Part shown: piece by piece, positions 35,148 to 43,267 of the stretch
How the letters are laid out: each line of letters starts with the position of its first letter
Position numbering within the stretch: the stretch's first letter is position 1
DNA from: JAMLHH01 sp964653095
GTDB taxonomy: Bacteria; Bacteroidota; Bacteroidia; Chitinophagales; JADIYW01
Length of the DNA stretch: 64,000 nucleotides
Assembly: GCA_964653095.1 (NCBI GenBank)
Contig: CAZZEH010000012.1
Coordinates: 1 to 64,000, forward strand
Direction: 5' to 3'
Position numbers and translations under genes: made by a program
Notes under the pieces: generated by a model
Databases searched by the model: none
What the model was told of the DNA's origin: nothing
Seen by the model: only the letters and a program-made list of their open reading frames with translations

Positions 35148-35642
35148 TTAATTCCATGGGTTAGCAGAGTATTCCATGAGGATATTCTGATAATGCCTAT
35201 TTTTCTTCTTTTTAGCTTTGGCTCCAAATACAAATGAAGTTGCACCACCACCCAAAAATATTATTCCTGGAACTATAGTTGCTGCGACACTCCCCCCGCC
35301 TGATTCACCATATCCATAGTATAAATCTTTTTTGGCTGTAACAATAGGTGTCATAGACATAATTGTAACACCGAGCCCTAAACCGACATATCCTAAAACT
35401 TTAAATAATTTTTCATTCTTCCAAGCGTTGTTATAACCGTTGATATCACAATTTAATTTTTTGTTTTTCCAATCGTATCGTGCCAGATTCATACCCTGAA
35501 GATTAAAGTACGCCAGTGTGTAATCTTTCATCGGTGCCCGCTGTTGCATGTGAATTGGGCAGTCTGCCACTTCTGTCTGTGCGTTTGCCTGCTGTACAAA
35601 TCCTAAAGCCAGCAACAAAATAATTACATGTGTTTTTTTCAT
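35148..35642 (-). CDS. Secreted or membrane protein, unknown function
   Basis: 164 residues with a classical signal peptide (cleavage after A-N-A, about residue 21). Two hydrophobic segments (about 80-100 and 120-140), rich in Gly, are followed by a Lys-rich A-K-K-K-K-N-R. I do not recognise the family. It is the first gene of the minus-strand run and follows copy 2 of the 49-bp repeat. Confidence 0.7.
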   Translation of the reverse strand: MKKTHVIILLLALGFVQQANAQTEVADCPIHMQQRAPMKDYTLAYFNLQGMNLARYDWKNKKLNCDINGYNNAWKNEKLFKVLGYVGLGLGVTIMSMTPIVTAKKDLYYGYGESGGGSVAATIVPGIIFLGGGATSFVFGAKAKKKKNRHYQNILMEYSANPWN

Positions 35643-35670
35643 ATTTTATTTTTTTAAATAATCTACTCGT

Positions 35671-35719
35671 CTGGCTTTTCGAATCCGCCCCCAACTTTTA
35701 GAGTGATTTGGGATGCACT
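35671..35719. repeat. 49-bp direct repeat, copy 2
   Basis: Same orientation as copy 1 at 31,323-31,371, with four mismatches. It lies 28 bp upstream of the start of the 164-residue protein gene and downstream of a consensus -7 box, so it would be transcribed as part of a 5' leader. Confidence 0.85.
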
Positions 35720-35741
35720 ATGCATATAAAATTTTGTGCTT

Positions 35742-35749
35742 CAAATCTA
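35742..35749 (-). promoter_or_regulatory. -7 promoter box TAGATTTG of the envelope-protein gene run
   Basis: On the minus strand this is a perfect TAnnTTTG. A transcript starting about 7 bp downstream would have a leader of roughly 90 bases that contains the 49-bp repeat. No clear TTG is seen at -33; the region has TTAACC. Confidence 0.5.
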
Positions 35750-35835
35750 CCGAATGTTAAGTATGGTTAATGAACGTGTAAAAGGTATTATATACGTCAT
35801 ACGTGTATTTTGTGCATTACTTGCATTTGTCGTCA

Positions 35836-35870
35836 AATCATCCTATTTTTCCTGCGTAATTAGGATGATT
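35836..35870. promoter_or_regulatory. Inverted repeat, candidate operator of the XRE regulator
   Basis: AATCATCCTA (35836-35845) and TAGGATGATT (35861-35870) are perfect 10-bp arms 15 bp apart. The right arm ends 5 bp before the -33 element of the regulator's promoter. Confidence 0.55.
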
Positions 35871-35875
35871 CATGG

Positions 35876-35905
35876 TTGTTCATACCAAATAAAAAATTAC
35901 TTTTA
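35876..35905 (+). promoter_or_regulatory. Predicted promoter of the XRE regulator
   Basis: TTG (35876-35878) and TACTTTTA (35898-35905) are separated by 19 bp and precede the ATG at 35921. Confidence 0.5.
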
Positions 35906-35920
35906 TTTAAATTATGCTCT

Positions 35921-36277
35921 ATGGAGATTGGATATAAAATAAGGAAAATACGAGAGATTAAGGGATTCACAAGAGAGTATATGGCGGCTCTGTTAGAGAT
36001 GAGTGTTACGAATTATGGCAGGATAGAGCGCGATGAAATTCCGATTACATTAGATAAATTACAGGCTATTTCTGAATCTTTGGGAGTGAATTATCTTGAT
36101 ATTCTTTCGTTTGACGAAAAGCAGGTATTCAATTTTGTTCAAAATGATCACTCCAAAGGTTATAATATCTATCAGCAAAATATATATAACTCGCAGGAGA
36201 TAGCTCAGAAGCTAAATGAACTTGAAGAGAAAATACAGAGCTTAGAAAAGCAGATTCAGAATAGACAAGCTCTGTAA
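35921..36277 (+). CDS. XRE-family helix-turn-helix regulator
   Basis: 118 residues from the chosen ATG: G-Y-K-I-R-K-I-R-E-I-K-G-F-T-R-E-Y-M-A-A-L-L-E-M-S is cut here only to mark an HTH_3 domain (about 3-60), with the recognition helix around S-V-T-N-Y-G-R-I-E. A C-terminal coiled coil (about 92-116, heptad Leu/Ile with Glu/Lys) probably allows oligomerisation. An earlier in-frame start at 35876 would fall on the predicted promoter. An inverted repeat upstream may be its own operator. Confidence 0.87.
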   Translation: MEIGYKIRKIREIKGFTREYMAALLEMSVTNYGRIERDEIPITLDKLQAISESLGVNYLDILSFDEKQVFNFVQNDHSKGYNIYQQNIYNSQEIAQKLNELEEKIQSLEKQIQNRQAL

Positions 36278-36494
36278 AATATAAGCTATACTTGACTTCC
36301 TGTTTTTTTGTTCCGAATTAGTTTTCGCACATGTGAGATATGATAAAAATAATCTCTCTCACAATTCATTAAATCCGGAAAGCAGATTCTGTTTTACGGC
36401 TTGATATCTTTGGTCTGATTTTTTAGCAGTCTGTGGGAATTATAGTGTATTTTTGCAGTGATTTTTAACAGCAGAAAGAAATTATTTAAAAGAT

Positions 36495-37622
36495 ATGCCC
36501 AAAAAAGTACTATTTATTGATCGTGACGGAACTTTAATTCGTGAGCCCGAAGACCTGCAGATTGACTCTTATGAAAAATTATCTTTTTTACCTGGCACTC
36601 TGCGTTATCTGAGGAAAATTGCAGAAGAATTGGACTATGAGCTGGTCATGGTGACCAATCAGGACGGTCTGGGTACGGACAGTTTCCCGGAAGATACTTT
36701 TTGGGGACCGCAAAATAAAATGTTAGAAATTTTAGAGGGGGAGGGCATCCGTTTTGCACAAATTCATATTGACCGCACGTTTGCCAAAGACAATGCTTCT
36801 ACGCGTAAACCCGGGACCGCTCTGCTGACGGAGTATTTTTCGGAAGAATATGATTTGGCAGGGAGTTTTGTTATTGGAGACCGAATGACGGATGTGCAGC
36901 TTGCCAAAAATCTTGGCGCTAAAGGAATATTGATTGGCAGAAGTACAGATACCGAAGATGACAGTCTGTTAGATTTGGAGTCCTTAAAAGACAGTCTTGC
37001 CTTAGATGCAGAAAGTTGGGAAGAAATATATCATTTTCTGAATCATCCGCCGCGTATCGGCCATGTGAAGCGTACCACTAATGAGACCGACATTGATATT
37101 ACGATAAATTTGGATGGTACAGGCCAGGCGGATATGGATACCGGTCTGGGCTTTTTTGATCACATGCTTCACCAGCTTGCGAGACATTCCGGCTGCGATA
37201 TCCGTATTCATGTAAAAGGCGATTTGCACATAGACGAACATCATACAATAGAAGATACTGCTATCGCACTTGGGGAGGCTTTCAGACAGGCATTGGGCAA
37301 TAAAATGGGGATTGAAAGATACGGTTTTCTTCTGCCTATGGATGATGCACTGGCTCAGGTTGCGATTGACTTCTCAGGCCGTGCCTGGATTGTGTGGGAG
37401 GCAGAATATAAGCGCGAGATGGTAGGGGATATGCCCACAGAAATGTTTTACCACTTTTTTAAATCATTTTCAGATGCGGCAGCCTGCAATCTGAACATCA
37501 AAGTTGAAGGCGAAAATGAGCATCATAAAATAGAGGCTACGTTTAAAGCATTGGCCAAAGCAATCAAAATGGCGGTCAGGAGAACGGGGAAAGGGTTGCC
37601 GAGTACAAAAGGATTATTGTAA
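36495..37622 (+). CDS. hisB: Bifunctional histidinol-phosphatase / imidazoleglycerol-phosphate dehydratase
   Basis: 375-residue fusion acting at two steps of histidine synthesis. The N-terminal HAD phosphatase (1 to about 165) has D9-R-D11-G-T and G-D-R-M-T-D; the C-terminal dehydratase (about 180-375) has the two metal-binding His motifs F-D-H-M-L-H-Q and D-E-H-H-T-I-E-D, plus H-H-K-I-E-A-T-F-K near the end. It stands alone here, apart from hisA and hisF at 43-45 kb. It converges on aroK with a 4-bp gap and no terminator. Confidence 0.96.
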   Translation: MPKKVLFIDRDGTLIREPEDLQIDSYEKLSFLPGTLRYLRKIAEELDYELVMVTNQDGLGTDSFPEDTFWGPQNKMLEILEGEGIRFAQIHIDRTFAKDNASTRKPGTALLTEYFSEEYDLAGSFVIGDRMTDVQLAKNLGAKGILIGRSTDTEDDSLLDLESLKDSLALDAESWEEIYHFLNHPPRIGHVKRTTNETDIDITINLDGTGQADMDTGLGFFDHMLHQLARHSGCDIRIHVKGDLHIDEHHTIEDTAIALGEAFRQALGNKMGIERYGFLLPMDDALAQVAIDFSGRAWIVWEAEYKREMVGDMPTEMFYHFFKSFSDAAACNLNIKVEGENEHHKIEATFKALAKAIKMAVRRTGKGLPSTKGLL

Positions 37623-37626
37623 AAAA

Positions 37627-38130
37627 TTACAGCCAGCCGCTTTTCAGCATTTGGGCGATTTCGATATAATTCAAATCACCGACATGAATTTTGGCCTGTT
37701 CATAAAAAGGGCTTCTCTCTGACATTTTGAAATCATAAAACTCTTCCACCTCTTTTTGTGATTTTCCTTTCAGCAGTGGTCGCTTGTGAATGCCTTTCAT
37801 TAACTGTGAAATGACTACTTCTTTACTTCTGTTCAGGTAAATTGTGATGCCTTTTTCATTCATCCGCTGCATATTGTCAAAAAAGCAGGGTGCACCGCCT
37901 CCGGTAGAAATGATTAGCGTATCTGCGGAGTTCAGATTTCTCAGGTAATCTCTTTCCTTTTCTCTGAAATATGCTTCACCGTGTTCGGCAAAAATTTTGT
38001 TTATGGACATACCTTCCGATTTTTCAATGTCTTTGTCCATATCTGCACACGGAATACTCAGTTCTTTGGATAACTGTTTGCAGAGGTATGATTTGCCGCT
38101 ACCCATGAAGCCTATTAGAAAGTACAACAT
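37627..38130 (-). CDS. aroK: Shikimate kinase
   Basis: 167-residue P-loop kinase that phosphorylates shikimate. Walker A G-F-M-G-S-G-K-S lies at about 7-14, D-x-D in A-D-M-D-K-D-I (about 30-36), R-E-K-E near 58, and S-T-G-G-G-A-P (about 75-81) for shikimate binding. The ATG directly follows the stop codon of the upstream permease gene (TAGATG), so the two are translationally linked. Confidence 0.93.
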   Translation of the reverse strand: MLYFLIGFMGSGKSYLCKQLSKELSIPCADMDKDIEKSEGMSINKIFAEHGEAYFREKERDYLRNLNSADTLIISTGGGAPCFFDNMQRMNEKGITIYLNRSKEVVISQLMKGIHKRPLLKGKSQKEVEEFYDFKMSERSPFYEQAKIHVGDLNYIEIAQMLKSGWL

Positions 38131-39192
38131 CTAATTGCCGATTTTAATTCTTGGGTCTAACAAGGTGTATATTAAATCAACCAAAATATTGATTATAATA
38201 AAAATGAGCGCGGTAAACATCACTGTACCGGCGGCAATCGGGAAATCAAATTTCAGAAGTGCATCTACGGCAGTAAAGCCCAGTCCGTTGATGCCAAAAA
38301 TAACTTCCACGAAGAAAGCCCCGGCAAGGAGTGAAGCAAACCATCCCGATACTGCTGTGACAACCGGATTCAGAGCATTTCTTAACGCATGTTTAAACAG
38401 AATATTGAAAAATGCCAGTCCTTTGGCTCTCGCCGTGCGAATGTAGTCCTGACTAAGTACTTCTAACATGGAGCTTCTGGTCAGCTGAAAGATTGTACCG
38501 ATGGGTCTCGTCCCCAAAGCAATAGAGGGAAGAATCAGATTTTTCCATTCTAAAATTTCGTTGCCGTAATCATCAATGACAAAGAGTCCGCCGATGTGAT
38601 TGAGTCCGGTCCAACTGTGCCACAGGATACCGAAAAAATATCCCAGTACCATAGCCGAAAAATAGGACGGAACAGAAATTCCAATCACAGAAACTGTCAT
38701 AGCCAAATTGTCAAACCAAGTGTGTTGTTTGACAGCAGCAGCCACGCCTAAGGGGAGACCGATGATACAGGCCAGCAGGATAGAAGCAATGGCGAGAAGA
38801 ATGGTTTGCGGCATAGCCTCCATCAGGATATCCCAAACATCTCTTTTGGTTTGGTATGAACGCCGGAGATATGGTTTTTTGAGTACCAAAACAGTTTCTT
38901 TTCCGGTTTTGAAAATGGGGATATATTTAAACTTTTCCCGGGCCTCAGCAGAGTTATCTTCAATAGAAATCGGAGAAACTTCTTTGAAATAGAGCATCAG
39001 TTGCTTCCACTTTGGCTGATCGAGTCCCAGTTCTTTTCTGACGGCTTCGACGGACTCTACATCTGCACGCTGTCCGAGAGTAAGCCTTGCTGCATCTACC
39101 GGTAACAGATTGAAGAGTGAAAACACGACGATAATCACACCAATCATCACCAGTATGCCGTAAAAAGTTTTGGATAGTAAAAAACGCAACAA
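38131..39192 (-). CDS. ABC transporter permease, DppB/OppB type
   Basis: 353 residues with six membrane helices and the family N-terminus. The ABC-permease loop (EAA-like) is seen in D-Y-I-R-T-A-R-A-K-G-L (about 250-260). A large periplasmic insertion after the first helix (about 30-130) is longer than in E. coli DppB. Substrates of this class are peptides or nickel. No partner permease, ATPase or binding protein is in the window, so it works with components encoded elsewhere. Confidence 0.88.
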   Translation of the reverse strand: MLRFLLSKTFYGILVMIGVIIVVFSLFNLLPVDAARLTLGQRADVESVEAVRKELGLDQPKWKQLMLYFKEVSPISIEDNSAEAREKFKYIPIFKTGKETVLVLKKPYLRRSYQTKRDVWDILMEAMPQTILLAIASILLACIIGLPLGVAAAVKQHTWFDNLAMTVSVIGISVPSYFSAMVLGYFFGILWHSWTGLNHIGGLFVIDDYGNEILEWKNLILPSIALGTRPIGTIFQLTRSSMLEVLSQDYIRTARAKGLAFFNILFKHALRNALNPVVTAVSGWFASLLAGAFFVEVIFGINGLGFTAVDALLKFDFPIAAGTVMFTALIFIIINILVDLIYTLLDPRIKIGN

Positions 39193-39213
39193 AAGAGGTC
39201 TGATTTTAATCTG

Positions 39214-40443
39214 CTAAATATCCAATTGTTTTTTGATGTCCTGGTAACTCAGTTCTTCGTTATGATGAAACTTGCCCAAAATGGTTCCTTTCTTTAACAC
39301 TAAGATACCCGGATTGGAACGCATAATGGTTTTTAACGGAGTTTCATCCGTACTGAAAATATCCAGAATAATCCCTTCTTCACTCAAAACATCCCGTACA
39401 TCATCTATATTGGAGCCGGTCAGGCAAATAATATAATTTCCGTCTCTTTGGGCTGCGGTGAGAATGTTTTTAACCCGGCTTAAATTTTTATCATTCATCT
39501 TTTTCAGGTTGGGAACGACTAAGGCAAAAATGGGGTCTTCTTCGTTCATGTATATTTCTGTCAGATCGGAACCATGTTCGTCAAACAAGGCAAAATCCTT
39601 ACATTTGGGGTCGTCCCCTTTTTGGATAAGTTTGTCTTTACGGTCTATAAATGTCCAGTTCTCGATGTCTGCCGGAAGATTTTCTACAGAAAATTCATGC
39701 TTTTCACCTTCACTGTTTTCATAGATGAATACGTTTTCGTAAATATACGGTTTGGCATCCGGAGGCAGGGACAGACATTCCTGAATATTGACTCCAACCT
39801 GATATGCCCGAAAATCAATAATAGGCTCGTAATGCACATTTCTTAAAGAGAAAACCAATGAGAGTATTGCAAGAATCAGCAAAGCCAGCATCCTTGGTTT
39901 GGACTGGAAAAGTCCCGTAATTTCTTTTCGATATATTAATAAAGGTAAAGTCAGGAAAACCAAGAGCACATCTTTGATAAAAGATACTTTCGGTGTCAGT
40001 AACAGGAAATCGCCAAAGCATCCGCAGTCAGTTACTTTACCCGTAATATGAGAAAATCCGGTCAGGAAAGTGAAAAATAAGATGGTTGCGAAAAGAGTAA
40101 TTACTGTGAATAGTTTGAATGCTCCAAAAATCAGGAATAAGCCCAAAATTATTTCTACCAATATTGTGAACACCGAAAAACCGAGAGCTTTGGACTCCAG
40201 CATATCCCAAAGGATATTCAGAAAAGGAAAATACTCATGAAATATTTCGAAGTATTCTTCCATTTTTATAGCTGTTCCTACCGGATCCACCGCTTTGACA
40301 AAACCTGAAAAAACAAAATAGACACCAATAAAATTTTTAAGCACTTCTATTGCATAGTTCTTGGGTTTGCGTATCTGAGCCAGAAAAAGCGTAAGAGCTG
40401 CTGCTGCGATCAGAATATATAAATTTAGAGTCCAAACTGTCAT
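39214..40443 (-). CDS. BT_3928 family DoxX/MauE-like membrane protein with thioredoxin-like C-terminus
   Basis: 409 residues. Four or five helices in the first half (about 5-190), with C-G-C-F-G-D-F in a loop as in MauE/DoxX-like redox membrane proteins, are followed by a long extracytoplasmic domain with Cys residues and an end (about 300-405) like a thioredoxin fold with no CxxC (N-P-G-I-L-V-L-K-K-G). In Bacteroidota it is usually beside DUF1599, as here. It overlaps that gene by 4 bp. A role in membrane redox is inferred only. Confidence 0.8.
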   Translation of the reverse strand: MTVWTLNLYILIAAAALTLFLAQIRKPKNYAIEVLKNFIGVYFVFSGFVKAVDPVGTAIKMEEYFEIFHEYFPFLNILWDMLESKALGFSVFTILVEIILGLFLIFGAFKLFTVITLFATILFFTFLTGFSHITGKVTDCGCFGDFLLLTPKVSFIKDVLLVFLTLPLLIYRKEITGLFQSKPRMLALLILAILSLVFSLRNVHYEPIIDFRAYQVGVNIQECLSLPPDAKPYIYENVFIYENSEGEKHEFSVENLPADIENWTFIDRKDKLIQKGDDPKCKDFALFDEHGSDLTEIYMNEEDPIFALVVPNLKKMNDKNLSRVKNILTAAQRDGNYIICLTGSNIDDVRDVLSEEGIILDIFSTDETPLKTIMRSNPGILVLKKGTILGKFHHNEELSYQDIKKQLDI

Positions 40444-40991
40444 AATGCCTTGTTTTTCATTTGTATCAATGCGAAAATACTATAATTAATGATGTCTTTG
40501 TAATTGCCGTCCACGCCTTCAGATATCAAAGTAGTTCCGGCATTGTCTTCTATCTGCTTGATTCGGTGTAATTTGGTCAGAATTAAATCAGTAAAAGATG
40601 AGATGCGCAAATCGCGCCAGGCTTCTCCGTAATCTGTGTTTTTTGCAATCATCAGACTTCGTACATGATTGGAAACTCCTTTGTACAGTTTGGCGGTCTG
40701 TTCCGGATTCAGTTCTAACGGCATGTCGTCTGAAGCTTCGATTTGTATTAGTGCCATGTAACCGTAGTTGACCAATGCCATAAATTCGGATGCTATGGAA
40801 TCTTCGATTTTCTGATTTCCGTTTTCTTCAATTGTTTTGATGCGTTTGGCTTTGATGTACATTTGATCGGTCAGACTTTTGGGTCTCATGACCCTCCAGG
40901 ATGTACCGTAATCTTTAGTTTTTTTGATAAAAATATCCCGACACTCATTCACTACTGCGTCATATTCAAGTAATGTTTTCTCAATACTCAT
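40440..40991 (-). CDS. DUF1599 protein
   Basis: 183 residues made of two similar halves, each with a conserved K-T/N-x-D-Y-G-x-x-W-R-x-x-R/L stretch (near residues 25-37 and 116-130). DUF1599 is widespread in Bacteroidota and of unknown function. It is the first gene of a likely operon running DUF1599, BT_3928, permease, aroK. Confidence 0.9.
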   Translation of the reverse strand: MSIEKTLLEYDAVVNECRDIFIKKTKDYGTSWRVMRPKSLTDQMYIKAKRIKTIEENGNQKIEDSIASEFMALVNYGYMALIQIEASDDMPLELNPEQTAKLYKGVSNHVRSLMIAKNTDYGEAWRDLRISSFTDLILTKLHRIKQIEDNAGTTLISEGVDGNYKDIINYSIFALIQMKNKAL

Positions 40992-41064
40992 GTATCAAAG
41001 ATAAATCTTTGCTGAAATCTTTGGCAATTAAAAGAGTAAAAGGTTTTTCTGTAAAAACGATATA

Positions 41065-42369
41065 CTAAGACCTCTGTTTTTTCTTCTCTTTTTTCATTTT
41101 TTCTTTTGCCATATCACCGGATTTAATTTTTGAAAACCTAAACTTTTTCTTGAGAATAGGCTCCTCCACATATTTATAAGTGACAGAAGATATCAGCGTG
41201 ATGACCAAACCGGCGAGCAGAAAAGCAACTACGGTTACCACCTGATGAGGTAATTGGGCAAGATAGGTGTGAAACAGTTTGAATATAATATAGATACCGA
41301 GAATATGAAATATGTAAAAACTGTAGGAGATTTTCCCCATATAGTTAAAATATTTGTTTTCCATTTTTACAAAAGACTTTGGATTGGAAGCCATATTGAG
41401 TATCATCACAGCAAACAAAAAGCCGTAAACCTGCTGTTGGAAAAATGGGAATCTGATGCTTTTGAAAGTAAGGAAAAAGATAAGTACATACGTACCAATG
41501 TCCACTATAGGGTGATGAAAAAATCTGAGAATAGCGGTCTTTTTGTAATAAATGAACCAAGCCATAAGACCGCCGAAAGCCATAGTGGATACCACAAAGT
41601 TGTCCCATACATCATACACAATCTGTATGACAGAGCGTGGGGAATCCGCACTGCGGGCTGAATCAATCCATATATTTTGTATGGTTTTGAGTGTGGACTG
41701 CGGGGAGTCAAATCGGAAGCTTGTTAAGGCTGCCCATATATCCTGTATCATTTGTATGGCAGACTGCATATTTTCTCCGTGAGCCATCAACATGAGAATA
41801 AACAGGGCAATATTGTAAACAACGATGACGGTAATAATGGCCGCAAGGGCATTCTTGCTGTATTTCATAATAATTGGCCACATGAAATAAAATTGTTCTT
41901 CCACGCCGATAGACCACGTAGGACCTACGAGAGGTACGGGATTTGGTACGAAAATTTTTACGGCTATGTTTGGGAGTACAATCAAATAGAAAAATGCTAA
42001 GTGCCAAAAATTAACATCATTAAAAGTTCCCTGCCCGGGTACGTGAAAAAAAGGAATGTTAGGCCAGACAAACAGTCCTAAGAATATAAAGAAAAAATAC
42101 AGCGGCCAAATTCTCAAAATCCGTCTGACGTAAAAGCTTTTAATGCTGATTGTCTTATACTTTTCGTTTTCTGCGATTAAAAGATAGGTAATCAGAAATC
42201 CGCTCAGTACAAAGAAACATACAATCATCAAATGGGAGGAGCGTCTCATGCCTACGGTATAATAACTGTCCATGTCATACACCCATTTCATCATTTCGAC
42301 ATGACCAAATAAAACCACTAAACATCCTATATGTCTGAGTCCATTAAGATTGGGGAAGTAAACTTTCAC
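41065..42369 (-). CDS. Acyltransferase family 3 membrane protein (OafA/YrhL-like)
   Basis: 434 residues, ten or more membrane helices, with the family opening N-L-N-G-L-R-H-I-G and the catalytic-type His in L-F-G-H. R-x-x-R-I-W-P-L-Y is cut short here as R-I-W-P-L-Y near residue 90. Members O-acylate surface sugars. A loop between helices (residues about 200-263) holds three 21-residue tandem repeats of the type x-S-x-I-Q-x-I-x-D-I-W, which I do not know from the family. The C-terminus is very Lys-rich. Confidence 0.88.
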   Translation of the reverse strand: MKVYFPNLNGLRHIGCLVVLFGHVEMMKWVYDMDSYYTVGMRRSSHLMIVCFFVLSGFLITYLLIAENEKYKTISIKSFYVRRILRIWPLYFFFIFLGLFVWPNIPFFHVPGQGTFNDVNFWHLAFFYLIVLPNIAVKIFVPNPVPLVGPTWSIGVEEQFYFMWPIIMKYSKNALAAIITVIVVYNIALFILMLMAHGENMQSAIQMIQDIWAALTSFRFDSPQSTLKTIQNIWIDSARSADSPRSVIQIVYDVWDNFVVSTMAFGGLMAWFIYYKKTAILRFFHHPIVDIGTYVLIFFLTFKSIRFPFFQQQVYGFLFAVMILNMASNPKSFVKMENKYFNYMGKISYSFYIFHILGIYIIFKLFHTYLAQLPHQVVTVVAFLLAGLVITLISSVTYKYVEEPILKKKFRFSKIKSGDMAKEKMKKEKKKQRS

Positions 42370-42438
42370 TAAAAAAGATTTATTTTTTTGGTGAAGATAA
42401 AATATTATGAGAGTTTATTTTTTACCTTTTAATTTTTT

Positions 42439-42473
42439 TTTGCCTTCAAATAGATACATTTCTTGTATTTTTA
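42439..42473 (+). promoter_or_regulatory. Predicted promoter of fsa
   Basis: TTTG (42439-42442), a 23-bp spacer and TATTTTTA (42466-42473) fit the Bacteroidota pattern with one mismatch in the -7 box. The start codon is 17 bp downstream. Confidence 0.45.
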
Positions 42474-42490
42474 TAGCATAAATAAATCAA

Positions 42491-43150
42491 ATGAAATTTT
42501 TTTTAGATACAGCCAATTTGGATCAGATACAGGAAGCGTATGATTTGGGAATATTGGACGGTGTGACAACCAATCCTTCGTTAATGGCAAAAGAAGGGAT
42601 TACGGGACAGCAAAATATTTTAGACCACTATGTAAAAATTTGCGGGATAGTAGAAGACGGAGATGTAAGTGCAGAGGTGATTTCTACGGATTATCAGGGT
42701 ATGGTTAAAGAAGGTGAGATTTTGGCTGAGCTTCATGAAAATATTGTCGTGAAGATACCTATGATAAAGGACGGAATAAAAGCAATTAAATATTTTTCAG
42801 AAAGAGGAGTCAGTACCAATTGTACTTTGGTGTTTTCGCCGGGACAGGCTTTGCTGGCAGCCAAAGCAGGTGCCGACTATGTCAGTCCGTTTATAGGAAG
42901 ATTGGACGATATTCATCAGGACGGTTTACATTTGATCGAGCAGATTGTCAAAATTTATGACAACTATTTCTTTGACACGGAAGTGCTTGCCGCCAGTATT
43001 CGCAACCCTCTCCATATTATAAAATGTGCTGAAATTGGTGCAGATGTGGTAACCTGTCCGTTGCCCTCTATATTGGGACTGCTCAATCATCCGTTGACGG
43101 ATGCCGGGCTGGCCAAGTTCCTTGCAGACCATAAAAAAGCAAACGGATAA
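42491..43150 (+). CDS. fsa: Fructose-6-phosphate aldolase / transaldolase-like protein
   Basis: 219-residue short transaldolase (TalC/FSA type). Seen: F-L-D-T-A-N at the N-terminus, G-V-T-T-N-P-S-L-M, catalytic Lys in V-V-K-I-P-M, and the S-P-F-I-G-R-L-D-D motif. Depending on subtle active-site residues, members are transaldolases or fructose-6-phosphate aldolases, and I cannot decide between them by eye. A strong terminator follows. Confidence 0.9.
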   Translation: MKFFLDTANLDQIQEAYDLGILDGVTTNPSLMAKEGITGQQNILDHYVKICGIVEDGDVSAEVISTDYQGMVKEGEILAELHENIVVKIPMIKDGIKAIKYFSERGVSTNCTLVFSPGQALLAAKAGADYVSPFIGRLDDIHQDGLHLIEQIVKIYDNYFFDTEVLAASIRNPLHIIKCAEIGADVVTCPLPSILGLLNHPLTDAGLAKFLADHKKANG

Positions 43151-43167
43151 ATTTTAAAAAAGAATTA

Positions 43168-43200
43168 AAAAAGGAAGTTAAAAAACTTCCTTTCTTTTTT
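43168..43200 (+). terminator. Rho-independent terminator of fsa
   Basis: AAAGGAAGTT (43170-43179) pairs with AACTTCCTTT (43184-43193) around an AAAA loop, followed by a T run. Confidence 0.88.
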
Positions 43201-43267
43201 GGTATCATTGTGGAAAATTGTAAACAGGAAGCGAAGATTAGAGTGGCTTCCAAAGACTTGTAAAATC

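Noticed and set aside
31323..35719. Treating the 49-bp repeat as part of tmRNA or as a phage attachment site
   Set aside because: The short match to GGGGGCG is not supported by any other tmRNA element, and there is no integrase or phage gene nearby.
36278..36494. Histidine leader peptide ahead of hisB
   Set aside because: I searched the stretch for runs of His codons and for a terminator before the ATG and found neither.
43199..43267. Longer hisA start upstream
   Set aside because: The extra 23 residues precede the canonical M-I-I-V-P-A-I-D start and overlap the terminator of fsa.
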